From Torymus aiolomorphi (Eukaryota > Arthropoda > Insecta > Hymenoptera > Torymidae), in contig CM070877.1 in the NCBI GenBank assembly GCA_036365515.1, positions 112,236,011 to 112,300,010 on the forward strand: a stretch of 64,000 nt of DNA. The letters are read 5' to 3'. Positions within the stretch are counted from its first letter, which is position 1. Each line of letters begins with the position of its first letter. Shown here one piece after another: positions 53,479 to 64,000 of this stretch. Below the pieces are notes generated by a model, which was given only the letters and a program-made list of their open reading frames with translations, did not search any database and had not been told where the DNA came from. The position numbers were made by a program, and so were the translations under genes.

Positions 53479-56476
53479 TACCGTGTCCGTATCAGCTATA
53501 GGGTTGGCGGACCCAACAGAAGAGCAGCGCAAAGAAGCGGAAGCTTTAGTAGCTGAGCTGATGGGAAACGGCCTGGCACCATTAGGGTGTACTTCGTGGG
53601 TTGAGCATGCAGTAGACGTCGGCTCGACAAGACCCATAAAACAGAAGTACTACCCAGTATCTCGAAAACTCGAGGAAGAGATGCACAAGCAGGTGGAGGA
53701 AATGCTACTCGCGGGTATAATAGAACCTTCGACAAGCGGCTGGTCAAGCCCTGTGGTAATGGTACGCAAGTCCAACGGGAAGTTCCGTTTCTGTGTGGAC
53801 TTCAGAAAAGTGAACGCAGCGTCAAGGCCAGACGCATACCCGTTACCATACATGGAGAGTATCTTAAGCAAACTGCAGAAAGCGCGATACATATCCACGT
53901 TGGATTTAAGTAGTGCGTACCACCAAATACCACTAAATCCGGAGTCCAAAGAGACTACGGCCTTCACCGTGCCAGGCAAAGGGTTATTTCAATTTACAAG
54001 AATGCCCTACGGTCTTTCGTATGCCGGAGCGTCCTTCCAGAGGCTGATTGACAAAGTCATCAGCCCCGAACTCGAACCTTTTGCTTACTCGTATCTCGAT
54101 GACATAATAATAGTCACAGAAACATTCGAGGAGCATAAAGAGGTTCTAAAAAGAGTTCTAGATAGGATAAAGGACGCGGGCCTCACAATAAATCGCGAGA
54201 AGAGTGTCTTCTGTCGCGATGAGGTCCAATATCTCGGGGTCATAGTAAATAGGGATGGTTTTAAACCAGACCCCGAGAAAATAAAGCCCATTATGGAATA
54301 TCCGGTGCCGAAAAACCTCCGTCAGCTGAGACGCTTCCTAGGAATGGCCTCGTGGTATAGAAAGTTTTTATCAAACTTCGCCACAATTGCTGAACCACTG
54401 ACCGAACTAACGAAAAAGGATCGGAAATACGAGTGGTCAACGGCACAAGAAGAGGCCTTCCAAAAGCTAAAAGCGCTAGTTGCTTCTGCACCGATTCTCC
54501 ACAGACCGGTATCTAACGCACAGTTCGTGGTGCAAACTGATGCGAGCGATACAGGACTTGGAGCGGTGCTATACCAGATAATAGACGGCAACGAAAGAGT
54601 CCTAGAGTTCGCTAGTCGAACTCTGAGCGCGGCCGAGAAGAATTATAGCGTGACGGAACGAGAGTGTCTAGCAATTCTCTGGGCAATCAAAAAGTTCCGT
54701 CCGTATATAGAGGCCTATGACTTCAAGGTCATCACGGATCATAGCAGCTTGAAGTGGCTCCGTGATCTCCGAAACCCATCAGGCAGGTTAGCAAGATGGG
54801 CTTTGGAACTACAAAACCACAGTTTCACAGTCGAACACCGAAAGGGCTCTTTGAACAATGTCCCAGATGCCCTTTCGCGGATGTTCGAGGAAGAGGAGCC
54901 AGCGGTCGCCGCGTTAGAGCTCGAACGCGACACAAACGACCAATGGCACCTCGAAATTGTGAAAGAGGTTCAACAGCGGCCGCGAGACTTCCCTACGTTC
55001 AAGCTGGCGGGGGGGAGACTGTACAAGTACGAACCTGATGAAGTCATAGACGAGTCTCTCGGCGACGATGATGCATGGAAGTTAGCAGTCCCTCACGAAA
55101 AGCGACGCGAAGTACTGAGAGAATGCTATGACTTTCCAACTGCTGGGCACTTGGGCCGCGAGAAAACGCTAGAAAGAGTAAAGCGGAAGTATTATTGGCC
55201 ACACATGTCTCGTGATGTAGCCAGATACGTGAGCCAGTGCCAAATTTGCCAGCAGTGCAAAGTCGAACAGCGCGCTCCAACAGGATTCATGGGACGCCGA
55301 ATTACAGAGCGTCCATGGCAAATCGTGGCCAGCGACATTATGGGGCCCCTCCCAAAAACCACGCACGGCCACGAATGCATTCTCATATTCCAGGACTTGT
55401 TCACACGCTGGATTGAAGTAATTCCGATAAAAAGGGCAGATGGTAAATCGGTAATTAAGGGACTCAACGAGCGAGTATGTCTGCGATTCGGAGTCCCGGA
55501 GGTGTTTCTCTCAGACAATGGGACTGAATTTAAAAATGCACCATTAGAGGCATTCTTAAAGGAGAGAAATGTGCATCACACGTTTACACCTCCGTATCAC
55601 CCTCAAGCCAATCCTGTCGAGCGTGTGAATCGAACGGTGAAGACAATGATTATGTCTTACGCAGAGGAAAATCACCGGTCCTGGGATGAGAAACTGAATG
55701 AGCTGGCGTTCGCGTACAATACTGCCGAACACAGCTCCACAAAGATAAGTCCTGCCATGCTCATTTACGGCCGACAACCCGACCCACCGAAGACACTAAG
55801 GCGGGAGGAAGACAGGTTAGCCGAAGAGCAAGGGCAGCAAGAGGCGATAAACAATTGGGTGGTACGTATGGAAAAGCTCCGCGAATTGCACGTTCGGGCG
55901 GCGGCCGACGCGCAAGCGGAGCAGGCGAGACAAGCCAAATATTATGACGCTCATCGTCGACCTCCACAATTCTGTCTAGGCGATCGTGTATGGAGAGAGA
56001 ATAAGGTACTATCCTCAGCAGCTGAGGGGATTTCTGCCAAATTAGCCCCGAAGTACGCGGGGCCCTACACGATTGTGAATATTCTAGGCGAAAACACCTA
56101 TGAGATCCAAGGTGAGGATGGTCGAACGATACGTCCCGTCCATGCGCAGCAACTCAAGAGATACGTCTCAGCAGAAGTAGCCCAGGCGCTACCAGCGAGG
56201 GACTCTTCAGCCGAACGTAACACGTCAGAGGGCCACAGAGTTAGCCAGGGGAATGTACAGCCTCGGGCGACGGCTAAGAGGCGCGGTCCACCTCGTAAGA
56301 CCGCGCTATTAGTTAGGCCAGGAAAGCGTGCGAGCGATGGCCGGCCTATGCGTGTGGCCGGTCCAACAGAACCCAAGCGAGGCCCAGGGAGGCCAAAGGG
56401 TTCGAAGAAGAAGCCCGTACCTGCTGATGCCGGACTAATTAGTCCTCGTAGAACCCGAGCGTATAAAAAGCAATAA
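53456..56476 (+). CDS. pol: Pol of element 4: RT, RNase H, integrase with AT-hook tail
   Basis: About 1006 codons, no ATG at its start. RT shows FRFCVDFRKVNA, FQFTRMPYGL and YLDDIIIV. RNase H shows TDASDTGLGAVL and TERECLAILWAIKKF. Integrase shows the zinc finger (ECYDFPTAGHLGREKTLERV...CQICQQCK), SDIMGPL, FLSDNGTEF and HPQANPVERVNR. The tail has an AT-hook (KRGPGRPKGSKKK) and the SPRRTRA motif. All catalytic residues are present. The frame is +1 to protease, so translation needs a +1 (or -2) shift in the 23-nt overlap, unless an indel here is a mutation. Confidence 0.93.
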   Translation, partial: VASITANNTVSVSAIGLADPTEEQRKEAEALVAELMGNGLAPLGCTSWVEHAVDVGSTRPIKQKYYPVSRKLEEEMHKQVEEMLLAGIIEPSTSGWSSPVVMVRKSNGKFRFCVDFRKVNAASRPDAYPLPYMESILSKLQKARYISTLDLSSAYHQIPLNPESKETTAFTVPGKGLFQFTRMPYGLSYAGASFQRLIDKVISPELEPFAYSYLDDIIIVTETFEEHKEVLKRVLDRIKDAGLTINREKSVFCRDEVQYLGVIVNRDGFKPDPEKIKPIMEYPVPKNLRQLRRFLGMASWYRKFLSNFATIAEPLTELTKKDRKYEWSTAQEEAFQKLKALVASAPILHRPVSNAQFVVQTDASDTGLGAVLYQIIDGNERVLEFASRTLSAAEKNYSVTERECLAILWAIKKFRPYIEAYDFKVITDHSSLKWLRDLRNPSGRLARWALELQNHSFTVEHRKGSLNNVPDALSRMFEEEEPAVAALELERDTNDQWHLEIVKEVQQRPRDFPTFKLAGGRLYKYEPDEVIDESLGDDDAWKLAVPHEKRREVLRECYDFPTAGHLGREKTLERVKRKYYWPHMSRDVARYVSQCQICQQCKVEQRAPTGFMGRRITERPWQIVASDIMGPLPKTTHGHECILIFQDLFTRWIEVIPIKRADGKSVIKGLNERVCLRFGVPEVFLSDNGTEFKNAPLEAFLKERNVHHTFTPPYHPQANPVERVNRTVKTMIMSYAEENHRSWDEKLNELAFAYNTAEHSSTKISPAMLIYGRQPDPPKTLRREEDRLAEEQGQQEAINNWVVRMEKLRELHVRAAADAQAEQARQAKYYDAHRRPPQFCLGDRVWRENKVLSSAAEGISAKLAPKYAGPYTIVNILGENTYEIQGEDGRTIRPVHAQQLKRYVSAEVAQALPARDSSAERNTSEGHRVSQGNVQPRATAKRRGPPRKTALLVRPGKRASDGRPMRVAGPTEPKRGPGRPKGSKKKPVPADAGLISPRRTRAYKKQ

Positions 56477-56545
56477 TTGTGCCGTCCAACTTGTGTCGTA
56501 CGTACTAACCTGTGTTCGTCTTAATTCTCCAGTCCTCAATCTCAC

Positions 56546-56576
56546 TCCTCCCCGGGATCGATTTACCTGTTTCAGG
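56546..56576 (+). promoter_or_regulatory. Splice acceptor before the accessory ORF of element 4
   Basis: A pyrimidine-rich run from 56530 ends in CCTGTTTCAG at 56567-56576, and GACATG follows, the ATG of the accessory ORF being at 56579. The site lies about 90 bp after the pol stop, the same arrangement as in elements 1 and 2. Confidence 0.65.
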
Positions 56577-56578
56577 AC

Positions 56579-57535
56579 ATGCAAGGCCTGACTCCCGAAA
56601 TAGCGGAGACGGCGAAGAAGGTGATCGCTGGATTAATCCAGTGCAATCCTGACCCCGCCGTCATCGATTTTTTTGAGCAGGTCGTGGAGGGCATCGACGC
56701 TGTGACAATGGCACCCCAGCCAGTGGAAGAGCCCTCCACCGTCATGATCGAGGAGATAGAGGCGCCGAAGCCAAGAAAGGGACCTTCGGAGCCGGCCTGG
56801 GCAGAGGCCGGTCCCAGTCCGCTTCGGCGACCTCGTCCCCCGAAGGAGCAGCAGGAAAGCCGGGAAGAACGGCTTTCACAAGAGGCGTCGGTCCGAGCCT
56901 CAGAGATGGCGCCGGAAGGAAACGCCGGCGCGGCTCGGGCCGACGAAGAAAGGAAAGAGAGTTCTCCGACCCAGGCCCCCAAGTGGGCACCGAGTGATGA
57001 AGTCGGTGCGGCCTGGGTCCCAGTGGAGAAGGCCCTCGAGGAAGCGCGGTGCCTCAGCAAGTCCTCGCGCGCTGCGGAGGACGCTGCCCTGGCCGCACTG
57101 GAGGTCTTTCTCCAGTGCCACGGTAAGGCCGGCGAGCGGCAAGCCGGCAAATGGGTCGGAATGGCCCAAGGCCGGCGCGAAGAGCTCGCGGCCGCCGCAG
57201 AGGCCAGAGCCGCCAGGCTGCGCCGCACCGCCTTCCAAAAGGCGGAGGAGGCTCGCCTGGCTCGTGCGCAGGAGCGAATGGAAGAGGCCAGGCGAGCCAG
57301 GGAAAAGGCGGAGGAGACGGCGCGCCGGGTCAAGGAAGAGGCCCAGCGCCGTCTCCAAAAAGAAGAAGAGCGCCTTAGGAGGGCGCTCGAAGAAGAGCGA
57401 GCGGCCCGGGATGCGCTCGGCAGTAACGCGATCCCCCGGTGCTTCATGTGTGGCGAGCTTGGGGTGAAAAAGTCAAAACATTGCCCCAACCAAGCTCGTC
57501 ACAAGGGGCGCCGATCGTATTCCCGGGCCAGTTGA
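56579..57535 (+). CDS. Accessory third ORF of element 4: coiled coil plus Cys/His cluster
   Basis: 318 codons, intact. A helical N-terminus (MQGLTPEIAETAKKVIAGL), a Pro/Glu-rich middle, a long Ala/Arg/Glu coiled coil (about residues 195-285), and a C-terminal CFMCGELG...CPNQARH cluster followed by a basic tail. It matches the accessory ORFs of elements 1 and 2 in order and place, though little in sequence outside the Cys cluster. No signal peptide or membrane span, so not an envelope. The Cys spacing recalls a variant zinc knuckle; since Gag of this element has none, the protein may supply RNA binding. That is inference. Confidence 0.78.
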   Translation: MQGLTPEIAETAKKVIAGLIQCNPDPAVIDFFEQVVEGIDAVTMAPQPVEEPSTVMIEEIEAPKPRKGPSEPAWAEAGPSPLRRPRPPKEQQESREERLSQEASVRASEMAPEGNAGAARADEERKESSPTQAPKWAPSDEVGAAWVPVEKALEEARCLSKSSRAAEDAALAALEVFLQCHGKAGERQAGKWVGMAQGRREELAAAAEARAARLRRTAFQKAEEARLARAQERMEEARRAREKAEETARRVKEEAQRRLQKEEERLRRALEEERAARDALGSNAIPRCFMCGELGVKKSKHCPNQARHKGRRSYSRAS

Positions 57536-57721
57536 AGAGGGGTGAAGCCCTGAAGTTTTTTTTATATATTTTTTTTAATAAAAATTAAAAAGAAAAACCG
57601 GTGACTCCGATTCTGCAATGTTCCTTTCCGAACCTCCTTCTCCTAATCATTACTACCATATTAGTAGGTACGACGACGGCCATGATTAGCAGAGCTGCTC
57701 TCGGTCCCCTAAGCAGCGTCT

Positions 57722-57731
57722 GGCGGGGGGG
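57722..57731 (+). other. Polypurine tract of element 4
   Basis: GGCGGGGGGG abuts the 3' LTR. The sequence between the accessory ORF and the tract (57536-57721) holds no gene. Confidence 0.85.
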
Positions 57732-59217
<1,486 letters not shown>

Positions 59218-60521
59218 TAAAAGATTATTTGAAATGAAAATTAAAATACTGAAAACAGCGACAGTGATGTGTTATTGTGAAAATTTCAACGAATATAAAA
59301 GTGTTTAGTTTAAAAAATTACAAGAATGTTATAATTTTCCCAGGGTGGGAGACATCAAAAGTTTTATCTATACGAGAATATCAAGAAAGCTTTGATTCTC
59401 AGTGATTCTCAGTTCATAAACTGGTTGTGTTTTTTTTACAAGATTATGTGTAGGTGATGATAAGTTATTAATTTAAGTAGTTTCAAACAATAATAATTTC
59501 AAGAACTTATATCTAACTTATATCTCATAAAAGATTATGTCAAATGAAAAAAGCGAAAAGGATGTGTTATTGTGAAAATTTTAACAAATAAAAGTGCTCA
59601 GTTATTCTCATGTCTGATTTTCCCGTGGTGGGAGACGCCAAAAGTTTAATCTATACAAGAATATCAAGAAAGCTTTGATTCTCAGTGATTCTTAGTTCAT
59701 AAACTGGCTGTGTTTCTTTACAAGATTACGTGTGGGTAATGATGAGTTATTAATTTACGTAGTTTCAATCAATAATAATTTCAAGAACTTATATCTAACT
59801 TATATCTCATAAAAGATTATGTCAAATGAAAAAAGCGAAAAGGATGTGTTATTGTGAAAATTGTAACAAATACAAATGATCAGTTATTCTCATGTTTGAT
59901 TTTCCCATGGTGGGAGACGTCAAAAGTTTAATCTATACAAGAATATCAAGGAAGCTTTGATTCTCAGTGATTCTCAGTTCATAAACTGGTTGTGGTTTTT
60001 TTACAAGATTATGTCTGAGTAATGATAAGTTATTAATTTACGTAGTTCAATCAATAATAATTTCAAGAACTTATATCTAACTTATATCTTATAAAAGATT
60101 ATGTCAAATGAAAAAAGTAAAAAGGATGTGTTATTGTGAAAATTTTAACAAATAAAAGTGCTCAGTTATTCTCATGTTTGATTTTCCCAGGATGGAAGAC
60201 GTCAAAAGTTTTATCTATACGAGAATATCAAGAAAGCTTTGATCCTCAGTGATTCTCAGTTCATAAACTGGTTGTGTTTTTTTACAAAATTATGCGTAGG
60301 TAATGATAAGTTATTAATTTACGTAGTTTCAACCAATAATAATTTCAAGAACTTATATCGAACTTATATCTCATAAAAGATTATGTCAAATGAAAAAAGC
60401 GAAAACGATGTGTTATTGTGAAAATTTTAACAAATAAAAGTGCTCAGTTATTCTCATGTTTGATTTTCCCATGGTGGGAGACGTCAAAAGTTTAATCTAT
60501 ACGAGAAAATCAAGGAAGCTT
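59218..60521. repeat. 282-bp tandem repeat array
   Basis: The marker CAAGAACTTATATC recurs at 59500, 59782, 60064 and 60346, each exactly 282 bp apart. A diverged first copy begins near 59218 and a partial last copy ends at 60521, where it meets the foldback element. Units share GTGGGAGACGTCAAAAG and GATTCTCAGTGATTCT blocks. No coding frame is kept. Satellite-like. Confidence 0.9.
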
Positions 60522-61354
60522 TGACTATTCTCAGAAATGTATTCAAATGTGTTCATACTTCTGTACAAATTAAACACAAGAAAGTACTGAAATCAATTTA
60601 TTGTAGTCAAGTACCCATAAGTTAATTTGACTGACATAATAGAACTTTTCGTACCTACTCAAAATTATTCAGCCAGCGGGCATAAAGTACCTACTACTTA
60701 ACGCCCAAGTGGCGTAATAGCTCACATATTCTCCTACAAAACTTTATAGAACTTACGTACTTTAGCCCGTGTGGGCGAAAATTATTTTAATTATATAACT
60801 ATAATGCCTTCTTTTTACGTCTAAAATTCATAAGAATTTTTTCAGATATTTACGAAAAGTCAAAGCCTATGTAAAAAAATTACATAATTACCAACGCATA
60901 CCTATTTTTCATTATTCTTTCTCAATTTTGAACTTTCTATAATATTACGCATCTTCGGAGGACAAAAGAACTCTAGTGCTCTAGCAGGGGTGGACCTCCG
61001 TTCTCCCATACATACTTGGCGGGCCCGACGGTTTCAGTTCACCGGTGGGCTTTGTAAATATAGAATACTAAATTTTTGCACAAATTCACTAACAATATTT
61101 ATACCTATAAGCACACTATAAATAATTAGATTAGCTCTAATTTTTAATTGTTACCGTTTAAATATACTATATCCCTACATATACAGAATCATGATTTACT
61201 TTCATTACCGAAAATATTTTTCCTCGTGTACGTCTTTATTTAAACGGGAATGAAATAAAAAATACATATTAATTTCTGGTCAAAAGTGCTTTAAATTTAC
61301 TAACCATTTTATAAGCAGCCTATTTTTCATCATTTTCCCGTGTGTAAATATCAT

Positions 61355-61470
61355 GTGAGATCTCATATGAGTATTTCAGACATCAGATCTCATATGAGAT
61401 CTCATATGTGATGTCATCTGCGATTTTATATATTATGGGATCTCATATGAGATATCAAATGATATTTTCA
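61355..61470. repeat. Cluster of AGATCTCATATGAGATCT-type palindromes
   Basis: The palindromic word GAGATCTCATATGAG recurs four to five times within about 110 bp, in the spacer of the foldback element. Confidence 0.75.
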
Positions 61471-61490
61471 CGCAGGTTTGCACTTTCTAT

Positions 61491-61701
61491 TTAAGGTGAT
61501 GCGATATTCACGCTATTACTCAAAATTGGGTTCCCGTTTTTCTCATTCAATTTTTAATTTTAAGAAAAAAACTCTTTGATACGTTGTAGGTCTTTATTAA
61601 ACTTACAACGTCTCAATGAGTCTCTTCCAAAAAGTTTAAAATTGAAGGAGAAAAACGGGAACCTTGAATTGAGTAATATTGTGGGTATCACATCACCTTA
61701 A
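61491..61701. mobile_element. Short MITE with TTAAGGTGATG ends
   Basis: TTAAGGTGATGCGATA...CATCACCTTAA, 211 bp, with imperfect inverted arms (ATTACTCAA, GGGTTCCCGTTTTTC). The termini resemble those of the MITE at 16660 (TTAAGGTGGTTC). Confidence 0.7.
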
Positions 61702-62436
61702 TATGCAGAAGCAACCCATTTATATATATTTTATCTGATTTTTAAACAATATGAATATATGAAAATTACCATCATGTCTACACCTTGAACAGCAAACCGT
61801 CAGGCCCGCCAAGTATGTATGGGAGAACGGAGGACCACCCCTGCTAGAGCACTAGAGTTCTTTTGTCCTCCGAAGATGCGTAATATTATAGAAAGTTCAA
61901 AATTGAGAAAGAATAATGAAAAATAGGTATGCGTTGGTAATTATGTAATTTTTTTACATAGGCTTTGACTTTTCGTAAATATCTGAAAAAATTCTTATGA
62001 ATTTTAGACGTAAAAAGAAGGCATTATAGTTATATAATTAAAATAATTTTCGCCCACACGGGCTAAAGTACGTAAGTTCTATAAAGTTTTGTAGGAGAAT
62101 ATGTGAGCTATTACGCTTCTTGGGCGTTAAGTAGTCAGTACTTTATGCCCGCTGGCTGAATAATTTTGAGTAGGTACGAAAAGTTCTATTATGTCAGTCA
62201 AATTAACTTATGGGTACTTTACTACAATAAATTGATTTCAGTACTTTCTTGTGTTTAATTTGTACAGAAGGATGAACAAATTTGAATACATTTCTGAGAA
62301 TAGTCATACAGTTGTTTCGGATAGTTGTTTGTATTATACTTGACTATCGATAATTGATTTCACAACTTTCGATTGTTTGATTTGCAGTGAACAATTTGAA
62401 TGTATTTAGTTACATATAATTTGTTCAGCATACACG

Positions 62437-62870
62437 GTGACCCATTTTAATCGCCGCACCCAGATTTCTCGGAACCTAAGCCAGATAGAGAAAAATGGTT
62501 CAGACAAAAGTTATAGGGGACAAAGGAGGCCACATAATAGCGCTAACGTCTTTGACCTTGAACTAGACCTGTGAGGTTATTTCAAGGTCAAAGTGGTTTT
62601 TTCATATGGAAACACCTAGTTTTGACCCCGGATTCGGAAAGAGCGGGAAATTTTACGTTCAAAATCATATTGAGAAATTTTTTCCAAGGTCATTTCAAGG
62701 TCAAATCTAGGTCAAACTCAGAAAAGTCCGTTTAAAATCGTTTTTTTCCATGAACCACAGGCTAAGCTGGTTCAAATTGATCGTAGGCTTAAGGCCATGT
62801 GATACTCAAGTGAAAATCCCTGCGTTACCGATATGTCGGTAACATGCTCTATATTAAACAATAATTAAAT
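62437..62870. repeat. Dispersed-repeat-like segment with AGGTCA half-sites
   Basis: TTGACCTTGAA / TTCAAGGTCA words recur at 62570-62740 (at least six AGGTCA or TGACCT cores). The text TGACCCATTTTAATCGCCGC opens it. It looks like part of a repetitive element; no ORF. Confidence 0.5.
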
Positions 62871-62889
62871 CTACAATGAGTTTTATGTC

Positions 62890-63100
62890 AAAAACGCATT
62901 GTCAGGCGCTCGGCAATTCTTTGGAGATGATCATGTTAAATTTTCAGAACAAAAAAGATAACTGTTATCGAGTTATGCATGTTTTAGTAACATTTTTTAA
63001 CGAAAACATCAACATGAGCTCAAATATAGATCAGATCTGCTTGAAATTTTACACATATGCTCACCGTAGCATTACCGAGCGCCTGACAGTCTTCTTTTTT
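62890..63100. repeat. Inverted-repeat pair around 150 bp
   Basis: TTGTCAGGCGCTCGG near 62899 and its reverse complement CCGAGCGCCTGAC near 63078 bracket the segment. A 75-codon frame inside (62876-63103) has no recognisable protein character. Confidence 0.5.
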
Positions 63101-63109
63101 TGAAATTCG

Positions 63110-64000
63110 TCAAAAAGTATTATTTTATTTTTTTCCATATATAAACTTTCGACAATAAGTTGTGAGGTTGGCAAAACTACTCACCACTAACGTAAAATGG
63201 TTGTGCATGGTGCAAAGTAAGTCGTACCAACCTTTTTGGACGCCTTATATTTATTTACGTTGTATAGTTCTCGTAAATGACGCTAGATGGCGCTATGACT
63301 ACACTTTGACAAGAATAAAATTATAAATTATATTATTAAATAATAATTGAAGTGAAATAGACTTAAAAAAACTTCAGTTTTGCAAATTATGTAACTGTAT
63401 TATGATATAAATTAATCAGAACGATATAGTAGCGATGAATTGCATTCATAACCTCAAAACCAAAATTTGATTGGGTTTTGAATATAAATATTATTACTAT
63501 ACAGAAAGATTTTCACTGGATAGTAAATTAATGGAAATAAATAAATAACAATTTTAATAATTATTTATTACATTTTATTCGTTCAAAAAGTTTTGCTATT
63601 TCAACGTAGTTCGTTGTTATTGTTAAACGATTTTCAGATGAAATCAAAGCTTATCACTAAATTTTGATTATACCTTATAATAACTACTAATTTATAATAA
63701 ACAATTCTTTTCAATATAATTTTCTGGAAATATAGGTCTGCAACATTTTTCGTAAAGAAATAATGTTTATCGCATTATTTCCCGTGAATACGGGGGCGCG
63801 TAATTTTTTGTAAAAATCACATGAAGGGGTTTTCGTGTAGGTAATGCTTATTAAATAAATGATAAAATCAAAGTGAATCAACAAAGTTTTATTATACCTT
63901 ATAATAACTGCCAATTTAAAATAATATAAACAATTCTTTAATTCCGCGCTTTTTTCTGGAAATACGTGCTCGCGACTTTTTGTGTAAAGAATAATGCGAA
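63110..64000. other. AT-rich end of the window with a direct repeat
   Basis: No gene seen. CTTATAATAACT...CAATTCTTT...TTTTCTGGAAATA occurs near 63675 and again near 63898, about 225 bp apart, so a repeat array may start here and run out of the window. Confidence 0.5.

Larger units (their letters stand above)
60522..62306. mobile_element. Foldback element with 510-bp inverted arms
   Basis: Left arm 60522-61033 and right arm 61797-62306 are reverse complements (GACTATTCTCAGAAATG tips; AGCCAGCGGGCATAAAGTAC, GCCCGTGTGGGCGAAAAT and ACTCTAGTGCTCTAGCAG blocks). The 760-bp spacer has no transposase but contains a MITE. A non-autonomous DNA element. Confidence 0.85.

Noticed and set aside
59218..60521. 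Regular repeats as a CRISPR array
   Set aside because: 282-bp units without spacers in a eukaryotic genome; a satellite.
62876..63103. 75-codon ORF
   Set aside because: Lies within an inverted repeat, no recognisable protein feature, AT-rich composition.

Overview
The window is a eukaryotic, AT-rich, repeat-dominated stretch of an insect-like genome. A hymenopteran such as a parasitoid wasp is my best guess, from the mix of Gypsy and Penelope-like elements, Polinton-like genes and CENP-B/pogo-like transposase, but nothing here proves the species. I see no intact single-copy host gene. The window is a nest of mobile elements, a small cluster of spliced genes of unknown function, and two dead fragments of host genes (myosin IX and SF3A3).

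Layout. 1-14563: a DNA transposon with inverted termini of about 450 bp and a two-exon transposase on the minus strand; its intron has been entered by a 10.6 kb Gypsy-type LTR retrotransposon (element 1, minus strand). 14564-17163: a diverged copy of the same terminal repeat split by a Penelope-like element (PLE1), a myosin IX pseudogene fragment and a MITE. 17164-21760: AT-rich sequence with a duplicated repeat, an SF3A3 pseudogene and a foldback repeat. 21826-23812: a second Penelope-like element (PLE2) with a fold-back head. 23813-28846: four gene units, namely a Polinton/Maverick-type ORF, two divergent paralogous two-exon genes and a proline-rich/basic multi-exon unit. The divergent pair is separated by three tandem copies of a bidirectional promoter with long heat-shock-element arrays. 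29471-40061: Gypsy element 2 (minus, broken). 40069-43262: a hairpin, a minisatellite and a large palindrome built of Helitron Rep N-terminal fragments separated by (TA)n. 43284-47113: truncated Gypsy element 3 (plus). 48672-58800: Gypsy element 4 (plus), with nearly identical LTRs and almost intact ORFs. 58934-64000: a 282-bp tandem array, a foldback element with 510-bp arms and other repeats.

How parts fit together. The four Gypsy elements form one lineage. Every one sits in a (TA)n microsatellite. In elements 1, 3 and 4, where I could read the integrase end, it carries AT-hook motifs (GRP cores in basic context). In elements 1, 2 and 4 a further ORF follows pol in the env position. It encodes no envelope but a coiled-coil protein ending in a Cys/His cluster, and its start lies directly behind a splice acceptor in all three, which suggests expression from a spliced subgenomic RNA. 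Element 1 also keeps a textbook -1 frameshift heptamer between gag and pro. The 23.8-28.8 kb cluster may be a remnant of a Polinton-like element or endogenous virus whose genes use heat-shock-type promoters.

The two best candidates for undescribed biology are the (TA)n-targeting AT-hook Gypsy lineage with its spliced accessory protein, and the triplicated bidirectional heat-shock promoter serving an unnamed gene family.
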